Under the pieces are notes generated by a model. It was not told the DNA's origin. It ran no database searches and was given only the letters and a program-made list of their open reading frames with translations. Below are positions 35,819 to 42,520 of a DNA stretch of 64,000 bases, in pieces. Position 1 is the first letter of the stretch. Every line of letters starts with the position of its first letter. This stretch comes from Parabacteroides sp. PF5-6 (lineage in GTDB: Bacteria; Bacteroidota; Bacteroidia; Bacteroidales; Tannerellaceae), in NCBI RefSeq assembly GCF_029504695.1, contig NZ_JAQFIN010000011.1, positions 62,001 to 126,000 on the forward strand, read 5' to 3'. The position numbers were made by a program, and so were the translations under genes.

Positions 35819-37267
35819 TTACTTCCCAAACGAGAAATCATCGAAGTAGAAGATGCCCGGTGCGGCATGCCCTTCGGCGCCAAACTGGATCACGATCTTA
35901 TCGAAGTCCTCGCGACCTTTGGCAGCGCTGAAGTCAAACTCCAGATCCAGCCATTTGTCCATCTCCAGATCGGCCTTGACAATCTCCACCTGGGTCTCCC
36001 AGGCGTTCCCGCCTTTGCTACTGTCCTGTAGTTTCACGGCAAGCTGCGGCAACAGTTTGTTGTTCGAGATCCAGTCGCCGGCAACCGGGAAACCAGTCTT
36101 GTAATCATTACCCGACGGAATCAGCACTTTCAGGCGTACCTTATTCACTTCTTTCAGGTCGAACTTATAGCCATCGGCCGTAAAGAAGATATTCGAATAG
36201 AAGGCAGTTGTCTTCTCGTAGATGCAAACGCGCTTGGAGGTATTGACCGGCAACGGCAGCGGATTCTGGTAATACTGCGAGAACAACTCACCGATATCTT
36301 CCGAATCGAAGACTACGGAAGGCGCTTCGTTCTCGAAGTCGTCGCTCAGGGGAACGGCTTTGAGTTCAACCGTTACATCCGGCTTCACATTCTTCTCTTT
36401 CGGGATCAGGCGGAACCACCAACCGTTGCCCGACTCTACCGCGCTCTTGTTTCTCAGATACAGGGCATCGTCCGTCAAGGAAAGAATATCATACGAAGAG
36501 CTTCCGGTATAGAAACCGAAGAAAGCACCATCGCTCAGGGTGATTGTCTTATCCGTTTCATTCAAGGCGAAGGTATAGCTACTTTTCGGAGTGTATTTCA
36601 CGTCGAAGTCGCCCGCGCCACCCGGATTATCAATAAACTCACCACCCAGGGCGTTCTTGCCCGGCTCGTTGGCATAGACATATCCGTTGTTCTTCCATTC
36701 CAATTTCACGCCTACCTGTGTAAAGGTGAACTCTTGGGTATACAGGCTTGAGCCATTCTTGCCTTCGGCGGGGCACGACCACCATTCGGGCGTTGAAGCC
36801 GTTGCCGGACCTACACCAAAGTGTCCATCGTGATACTGGTCGAACACCCAGGTCTTACCGCTCAGGTTGGCGGCGCCACCGGTCAGGGCGTTGTACATCG
36901 GGGTATCCAAGAGTGACATATCATCCTGTGCGATCGTTATGGTCTGCGAAACACTGGCGGAACCGCCGGTGGTATAGAGTGTCAACGTCACGGTGTACGT
37001 GCCGGCAAACGGATATTCCGCCGTGGCGTCGCTGCCTTTGGCTGTCGAGCCGTTGCCCAGATCCCAGACTGCTACGCCGGCAACCGACGAGGCGTCTTTC
37101 AACTCGATAACATTCGGCTTGCCCGATGAAGGAGTTGCCGTGAACGATAACTGACTTTCCTGTGGCACGGGCCCTAAGGAATAATCACTGCTTTCCTGCG
37201 GATCACAGGCAGCCAGCGCAAACAGCGTGATCAGCGCCAGCAATCCGGATTTCAATATATTCTTCAT
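35819..37267 (-). CDS. Surface glycan-binding lipoprotein with PKD domain (SGBP-like)
   Basis: A 482-residue lipoprotein; lipobox Cys21 (ALAAC). A PKD-type Ig domain covers about 38-115 (SVAGVAVWDLGNGSTAKGSD, then YPFAGTYTVTLTLYT). A lipocalin-like middle part follows (KTWVFDQYHDGHFGVGP), and the C-terminal region (about 310-482) looks like a carbohydrate-binding beta-sandwich ending in FYFDDFSFGK. No catalytic motif is visible. Placed directly after susD, it fits the SGBP-B role of capturing polysaccharide at the cell surface. The glycan is inferred from neighbours to be a beta-glucan. Confidence 0.85.
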   Translation of the reverse strand: MKNILKSGLLALITLFALAACDPQESSDYSLGPVPQESQLSFTATPSSGKPNVIELKDASSVAGVAVWDLGNGSTAKGSDATAEYPFAGTYTVTLTLYTTGGSASVSQTITIAQDDMSLLDTPMYNALTGGAANLSGKTWVFDQYHDGHFGVGPATASTPEWWSCPAEGKNGSSLYTQEFTFTQVGVKLEWKNNGYVYANEPGKNALGGEFIDNPGGAGDFDVKYTPKSSYTFALNETDKTITLSDGAFFGFYTGSSSYDILSLTDDALYLRNKSAVESGNGWWFRLIPKEKNVKPDVTVELKAVPLSDDFENEAPSVVFDSEDIGELFSQYYQNPLPLPVNTSKRVCIYEKTTAFYSNIFFTADGYKFDLKEVNKVRLKVLIPSGNDYKTGFPVAGDWISNNKLLPQLAVKLQDSSKGGNAWETQVEIVKADLEMDKWLDLEFDFSAAKGREDFDKIVIQFGAEGHAAPGIFYFDDFSFGK

Positions 37268-37309
37268 GTTCTTTTCTTTTAATTCGTAATTCTTAATTCG
37301 TAATTGCTC

Positions 37310-38842
37310 TTAGTTCCAGTTCCCATTCTGTTTCAACTCGAACTCAGTGCCTTTGGTCTTTTCCATTTCGCCCTGCGGGATCGGAAGATACTTCATCCAA
37401 TCTTCGAAGGTACGGGTAGAGTTATACTGCGGCAGGTTCTCGGTCAATACGGAAGTGGCTTCTCCCCAGCGTACGAGGTCCCAGAAGCGCATGCCTTCGC
37501 CCAGGAATTCCCGGCGACGTTCCAATTTGATATTGGCGGCTGTCGGTGCGATGGAGCTGGCTCCGCCGAAAGCACGTGCCCGGATGCGGTCGAAGCAATC
37601 CTGCGCGCTGACACCCTGTACTTCGCCTTGTCCGTGCATACGAACCAATTCGACGTAGTTCAACAAGGTTTCCGCGAAACGGAAGATACGGAGGTTATTG
37701 CAGTAGTTCAGGTCGGTATCGCCCGGAGGAGGGTTGTAGCCTACGCGGGCAGCGTATTTGCGTTGGAACATTCCGGTATCCTGGAAGCGTACGCCATAGG
37801 AACCGGCAGGCCATACGTTGATCGATGCGTCACGGCGAGAGTCGCCTTCTTCATAGATCGCGTGAGCCGTGGTTCGTACCGGGCCGAATCCCCAACCGCC
37901 TTTGAACACACCGCTCGGGTCTTTCAATTCGTTCGGCGAGATAAAGGCAGGTAAGTTCGTGCCGTAGCCTTGCCAGCCGGTAGACCAGGTCTTGCCTTCG
38001 GGCATCTGGTTACTTTCGAAGATCGATTCGTTGCAGAACTCGTTCTCGTCGTTCCACATCGCGTCGAAGTTGCCGAACAGATCGTACTGTCCGCTATTGA
38101 TGATCGTCGCCATATCCTGGGTGATCTCCGCGTAACGGCTTTGATCTTTCTGGTAAAGCACCACGCGGGCTTTCAGCATCAAGGCAGCCGCGCGGGAAGC
38201 ACGTCCCAGGTCCGCTCCGCCGGTGCGCATCGCCATGCCGCCTTCGGCACAGGCCACCGCCAGGTCTTCCATAATCTCGTTGTAGATCTCATCGGCATTG
38301 TACTGACGCGCCATATACGGAGCGGAGCTGAGCGGCTCTTCGAAATACGGGATATTGCCCCAGAACTTCCACAACAGGTGCACGTAGTAGGCACGCAGGA
38401 AATGGGCTTCGGCTTTGTATTGCGCCAGCTTCGCTTCGTTCACGTCGACCGCGTTCTCGCAGGCGATGATCACGTTGTTGCAACGCGCCAGACCGGTATA
38501 ATAGATGCTCCATAATCCACCGATTGTTTCAGCTGCGCTGGAGGTGAATTGAGAGAGACGGTAGAGCTGTCCCTGGTCGCCGGCGTCGCCACCCCCTTTG
38601 AAGAGGTCGTCCGAACGCAGGTCAGACATAAACAGGACACCGTTATAGTTGTTGCTCGCGTAACTGTCGAACAATAAGATCTGATAAGCAGAGCCGAGGT
38701 TGGAAAGGATCGCCCCTTCGGTTGCCGGCCCACCGGCTTCCTGTTTTTCCGATGAATAAGCAGTCAGGAAGTCATCTCCGCAGGACGTAGTCATCAACAT
38801 GCCTGCGAAAGCCACTATGGTCATGAATATATATCGTTTCAT
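37310..38842 (-). CDS. SusD-like surface glycan-binding lipoprotein (PUL 2)
   Basis: A 510-residue partner of the SusC transporter. The start at 38842 gives a signal peptide with Cys21 (MTTSC); the frame is open 13 codons further upstream but without a signal. SusD features are AHFLRAYYVHLLWKFWGNIPY, and near the C-terminus RFAETLLNYVELVRM and ERRREFLGEGMRFWDLVRW. It begins 19 bp after the susC stop. The 42-bp gap to the next gene is largely a TAATTCG-type heptamer repeat (about 37275-37305). Confidence 0.95.
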   Translation of the reverse strand: MKRYIFMTIVAFAGMLMTTSCGDDFLTAYSSEKQEAGGPATEGAILSNLGSAYQILLFDSYASNNYNGVLFMSDLRSDDLFKGGGDAGDQGQLYRLSQFTSSAAETIGGLWSIYYTGLARCNNVIIACENAVDVNEAKLAQYKAEAHFLRAYYVHLLWKFWGNIPYFEEPLSSAPYMARQYNADEIYNEIMEDLAVACAEGGMAMRTGGADLGRASRAAALMLKARVVLYQKDQSRYAEITQDMATIINSGQYDLFGNFDAMWNDENEFCNESIFESNQMPEGKTWSTGWQGYGTNLPAFISPNELKDPSGVFKGGWGFGPVRTTAHAIYEEGDSRRDASINVWPAGSYGVRFQDTGMFQRKYAARVGYNPPPGDTDLNYCNNLRIFRFAETLLNYVELVRMHGQGEVQGVSAQDCFDRIRARAFGGASSIAPTAANIKLERRREFLGEGMRFWDLVRWGEATSVLTENLPQYNSTRTFEDWMKYLPIPQGEMEKTKGTEFELKQNGNWN

Positions 38843-38861
38843 ATCTGTTTGATTTAATGAA

Positions 38862-41800
38862 TTAGAAAGTAATGTTTGCACCTAAAGAAATGGTACGCGA
38901 TTGCGGGTAAACACCCTTATCAACACCCAGTGTCGTGTATCCGCCGGAAGCGACTTCCGGATCGAAGCCGTCGTATCCGGTGAGCGTGATCAGGTTCTCG
39001 GCAGCAACATATACGCGCAGCCGTTGAACAGAAGCTTTCCGGGTCAGGTGAATAGGAAGGGTATAACCGATCTGTGCCGTTTTCAGACGCAGGTACGAAC
39101 CGTCTTTGATATAGATATCTGAAGAACGCCAGTTGCTGTTCGGGTTAGCGGTCGTCATACGCGGGATCTTGTTGGACGTGCCTTCGCCGATCCAACGGTC
39201 GAGGATCCATGTCGGACGGTTCATCGCCGGGATATCCCCACGCTGGGAGAAGTCGAAGATGTCGTTGCCGATCGTTCCCTGGAAGAACAGGTTCAAATCA
39301 AAGCTTTTCCATTCGGCTCCCAGGCTGAAACCGTAAGTCCAGTCGGGCATCCCTTTACCGATCTTGGTCTTGTCGGTATCGTCGATCACGCCGTCGCCGT
39401 TGAAGTCGACAAAGCGGACATCACCCGGCTGAGCGGCTGATTGCATCTTTTCGCCGTTGCTGTTGACATAGCTGTTCACCTCGTTCATGTTCTGGAAGAT
39501 GCCGTTGGTCTTGTATCCGTAGAAATACGGCCATACTTCACCGTTGCTGCCTTTCACATAGCTACCTACGCCCGAAGCGCCCGCGCTTTCATACGTGGCT
39601 TCGCCCGAAGCGTTACCCAGTTTGATCAGTTTGTTCTTCATATAGGTGGCATTGGCCGAAACGTTATAGCTGAAATCTCCCAGCGTCTGTTTCCATCCCA
39701 GTTCGAACTCCAGACCCCAGTTCTCCATGTCTCCCACGTTGGCGATCGGCGCGCTCTGGCCGACATACGACGGGATGGGCTGGTCCATCAACATACCGTT
39801 GGTTTTCTTTTTGAAGTAGTCGAAACCAAAGCTCAGGGCGCTGCCGAAGAAACGGGCGTCGAACCCTAAGTCGATCTGTTCGGACTCTTCCCATTTCACG
39901 TTCGGGTTGGGAATAGCCGCCGGAGACGTACCGTATTGCATCGTTCCGCTCTTAGCATCCGTAGAAACCAAGTAGCCACCACCGAAATAGTAGTTCTGTC
40001 CACCGTCCATCAAAGAAGTATACCGGAAGTTACCGATGTTCTGGTTCCCGTTCTTACCCCAGCTAAAGCGGAATTTGAAGGCATCGAACCAGGTCGGTTT
40101 GTAATCGAGCATATAGGGCTCGTTCAATACGTTCCAACCGACAGACACAGCGGGGAAGATCGCCCATTTGTTGTTCGCTCCGAATTTGGAAGAACCGTCG
40201 CGGCGAAGTGTTGCCTGAAGCATATAGCGTTCGTCAAAGTTATAGTCGACACGGCCGAAATAAGAAGCGAGTGATTCGAAGGTGAATCCGCCGTTTCCGC
40301 CGTAAATCCGTTCCTGGTCGCGGTCGGCGATGGCCGAATTGATCCATGCCTTGCTCGGGTCGGTTTCCAACAGGTCGTAGTCGCTACCGCCTATCTGTTT
40401 GGTGCGGTATTTCTGGGCCGATTGTCCCAATACGACAGTCAGGTTATGCTTGTCCGCGAATGTATTATTATAGGTCAGGACGTTTTCGACCAACCAGGTA
40501 TATCCGCGGTTCATCTGGCCCCAAACGGAGCTTTGCGTGATATTCTTTCCCTGTGAAGCCAGGAAATAGGGGAATTCGTAGCCGTCGGTGCCCCAGAATG
40601 CCAGGTCGAAACCGTAGCTGCTCTTGAACTTCAAGCCGGGCAACACATCGATCTCTGCCCATAATGAACCGACGAACTTGTCATCGTTGCTCTTTTCGCT
40701 GCGCGGTTGGTTCAACAGACCGACCGGGTTGGCGATTTCCTGGAAGCCTGTCGGCGGGATAGAGAATACGCGACCGTCTTTGTCGGTCACCGCGTTCGGA
40801 TACTGCGCCAGGATAGAGGCGGCTGTCGCTTCGTCGGCATAGACCGGAACCAGCGGATTGAACGCCAGGGCGCTACCCAGGATCGATCCGTATTCGGAGT
40901 TGGTCTCGATACCGGTAGATTTATTGCGGGAATAACCGACGTTGACACCCACCTTTACCTTGTTCAGGAACGAACGGGTCACGTCTTCAAATACTTCATA
41001 AGTGGTGTTCGTACGGAAGCTCCAGCGGTCGTAGTTCGATTTGTCGTAGTTACCACCCACGATCCCTTCCTGGTTGTAGTAACCCAGGGAGATGAAATAC
41101 TGTGCTTTCTCGTTTCCGCCACTGATACTCAACTGATGGTTCTGAACAGGCGCGTCGTAATTGAACGTTTCGTCCTGCCAGTCTGTGCCTTTGCCGGCAG
41201 CGGCGATCTCACTCTGCGTATAACGCGGCGCGTTGCCGTCGTTGATCTGGCTCTCGTTCATGATAGTCATGTACTCCTGCGCGTTCAACACGGATTTCTT
41301 TTTCCACGGGTTCTGCCAGCCGTAGCTCATATCATAGCTGACGGTCGCTTTGCCTTTGGTGCCGCCTTTGGTGGTCACCAGGATAACCCCGTTCGCCCCA
41401 CGCGTACCGTAGATCGCTGCCGAAGCCGCGTCTTTCAGGATCTCGACCGACTGAATATCGGCAGGGTTCAGGTAGTTGATGCCACCGCCCACCGGCATGC
41501 CGTCGACGATATACAACGGGTTACTGTCGTTCACCGTACCGATCCCACGGATACGCACCTTGGAGTCTGAACCCGGCTGACCGGAGCTCTGGGTGATCTG
41601 TACCCCGGATACTTTTCCTTTCAATACATCCTCCACGCGGGAAGGCTTGCTCGTCCCCAAGTCTTCGGCGGTTACCCGGCTGATCGCGGCAGTCACCACG
41701 CTCTTCTTCTGCACACCGTAACCTACAACGACTACTTCATCCAGCAGTTCCGAATCTTCCTGCAAAGCAATATGCATCGGAGAAGAAGCGTTCGCCCGAA

Positions 41801-42044
41801 TCTCCAAAGGTTTGTACCCTACATACGAAATAGTTAAGAGACTTCCGTCGGGAGCATTCAGGGTAAAATCCCCATCCAGCCCGGTGACGGTACCGTTTGT
41901 CGTGCCTTTAACGACGACATTCACACCCAGCAACGGCTCATTGTCCGTGGCCGACACCACCACACCTTTTATCTGTACGTTCTGTGCGTACAACGAGAAA
42001 GCTGTGGCCAATAACAACACACATGTTAACAAAAGATTTCTCAT
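38862..42044 (-). CDS. SusC-like TonB-dependent outer-membrane transporter (PUL 2)
   Basis: A 1060-residue outer-membrane importer. The signal peptide ends near residue 20 (FSLYAQ). A carboxypeptidase-regulatory-like domain covers about 24-95, the TonB box is LDEVVVVGYGVQ near 105-116, and the plug has the NPADIQSVEILKDAASAAIY and TRGANGVILVTTKGG blocks. The barrel ends in LGANITF. It heads the operon susC-susD-SGBP-GH16-GH3, preceded by a TATGTTTG -7 box and TACGTCAG repeats. Confidence 0.96.
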   Translation of the reverse strand: MRNLLLTCVLLLATAFSLYAQNVQIKGVVVSATDNEPLLGVNVVVKGTTNGTVTGLDGDFTLNAPDGSLLTISYVGYKPLEIRANASSPMHIALQEDSELLDEVVVVGYGVQKKSVVTAAISRVTAEDLGTSKPSRVEDVLKGKVSGVQITQSSGQPGSDSKVRIRGIGTVNDSNPLYIVDGMPVGGGINYLNPADIQSVEILKDAASAAIYGTRGANGVILVTTKGGTKGKATVSYDMSYGWQNPWKKKSVLNAQEYMTIMNESQINDGNAPRYTQSEIAAAGKGTDWQDETFNYDAPVQNHQLSISGGNEKAQYFISLGYYNQEGIVGGNYDKSNYDRWSFRTNTTYEVFEDVTRSFLNKVKVGVNVGYSRNKSTGIETNSEYGSILGSALAFNPLVPVYADEATAASILAQYPNAVTDKDGRVFSIPPTGFQEIANPVGLLNQPRSEKSNDDKFVGSLWAEIDVLPGLKFKSSYGFDLAFWGTDGYEFPYFLASQGKNITQSSVWGQMNRGYTWLVENVLTYNNTFADKHNLTVVLGQSAQKYRTKQIGGSDYDLLETDPSKAWINSAIADRDQERIYGGNGGFTFESLASYFGRVDYNFDERYMLQATLRRDGSSKFGANNKWAIFPAVSVGWNVLNEPYMLDYKPTWFDAFKFRFSWGKNGNQNIGNFRYTSLMDGGQNYYFGGGYLVSTDAKSGTMQYGTSPAAIPNPNVKWEESEQIDLGFDARFFGSALSFGFDYFKKKTNGMLMDQPIPSYVGQSAPIANVGDMENWGLEFELGWKQTLGDFSYNVSANATYMKNKLIKLGNASGEATYESAGASGVGSYVKGSNGEVWPYFYGYKTNGIFQNMNEVNSYVNSNGEKMQSAAQPGDVRFVDFNGDGVIDDTDKTKIGKGMPDWTYGFSLGAEWKSFDLNLFFQGTIGNDIFDFSQRGDIPAMNRPTWILDRWIGEGTSNKIPRMTTANPNSNWRSSDIYIKDGSYLRLKTAQIGYTLPIHLTRKASVQRLRVYVAAENLITLTGYDGFDPEVASGGYTTLGVDKGVYPQSRTISLGANITF

Positions 42045-42079
42045 AATCGATCATTTTAAGATTGACATATTCACTGACG

Positions 42080-42087
42080 CAAACATA
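42080..42087 (-). promoter_or_regulatory. -7 box of the PUL 2 susC promoter
   Basis: TATGTTTG on the minus strand fits TAnnTTTG and lies about 36 bp before the susC start. No good -33 box is seen, consistent with activator dependence. Confidence 0.55.
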
Positions 42088-42130
42088 GGCGCTTTGTTCA
42101 CGCAATAGTTAAAAAATGACTATTCGCGAA

Positions 42131-42171
42131 TACGTCAGTGAACGAAAATATATACGTCAGGAATACGTCAG
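42131..42171. promoter_or_regulatory. Candidate operator: three TACGTCAG sites upstream of susC
   Basis: TACGTCA sites start at 42131, 42153 and 42164, that is 22 and 11 bp apart, on the same face of the helix. The first is part of CGTCAGTGAA (42134-42143), whose exact reverse complement TTCACTGACG lies at 42070-42079, next to the -7 box. The palindrome ATTCGCGAAT (42122-42131) adjoins. Position, about 50-85 bp upstream of the -7 box, fits an activator site. Confidence 0.6.
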
Positions 42172-42202
42172 AATAGGGTAAGGGGTTGGTTGTCAATCGG
42201 TA

Positions 42203-42376
42203 TTAGGCGTTGGCTGTAAAATGTTCATCGGAATAGTCTGCGACTAAATCAGAGATCAGTTTTAATTCAATCATATTGGGATGGTCGGCCGGAGTATGTT
42301 CATCGGTGAGCTCCAGAAGTTCATCTACTTTAGCTAATGCCCATCTGTATTGTATTTCATTTTCAATTTGCGTCAT
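42203..42376 (-). CDS. Small protein resembling the N-terminal domain of HigA-type antitoxins
   Basis: A 57-residue gene with a clear ATG (42374-42376) and TAA (42203-42205). The sequence has ALAKVDELLELTDEHTPA, then IELKLISDLVADYSDEHF, which matches the acidic helical N-terminal region of HigA-type antitoxins (pattern YxxALxxIxELxx..TPxxDExELLSxLVExYExEHxP). In the usual protein a helix-turn-helix domain follows; here the protein ends just after EHF. No toxin gene is adjacent. It may be a cut-down antitoxin or an independent small protein. It sits between the regulator and susC of PUL 2. Confidence 0.65.
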   Translation of the reverse strand: MTQIENEIQYRWALAKVDELLELTDEHTPADHPNMIELKLISDLVADYSDEHFTANA

Positions 42377-42402
42377 CTCTGCCTTTTATAACCATTTTGC
42401 AA

Positions 42403-42480
42403 AGTTCGGGTATTTTGTCGAAAAAGTATTAGTAGTTTGTTCGCAAAGTACTAATACTTTGTGCACAAACTACCGGTAGT
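42403..42480. repeat. 22-bp phased palindrome array, family 1, locus c (four units)
   Basis: Cores at 42403, 42425, 42447 and 42469, exactly 22 bp apart: AGTTCGGGTATT, AGTATTAGTAGT, AGTACTAATACT, ACTACCGGTAGT. The linkers include TTTGTTCGCAAA and TTTGTGCACAAA. As in the other loci the perfect unit is at the end next to a pyrimidine-rich flank (CCTTTTCAAACTACC on the minus strand). Confidence 0.9.
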
Positions 42481-42520
42481 TTGAAAAGGAATTATTTTTT
42501 TCTTCTTTATGGATTGATTT

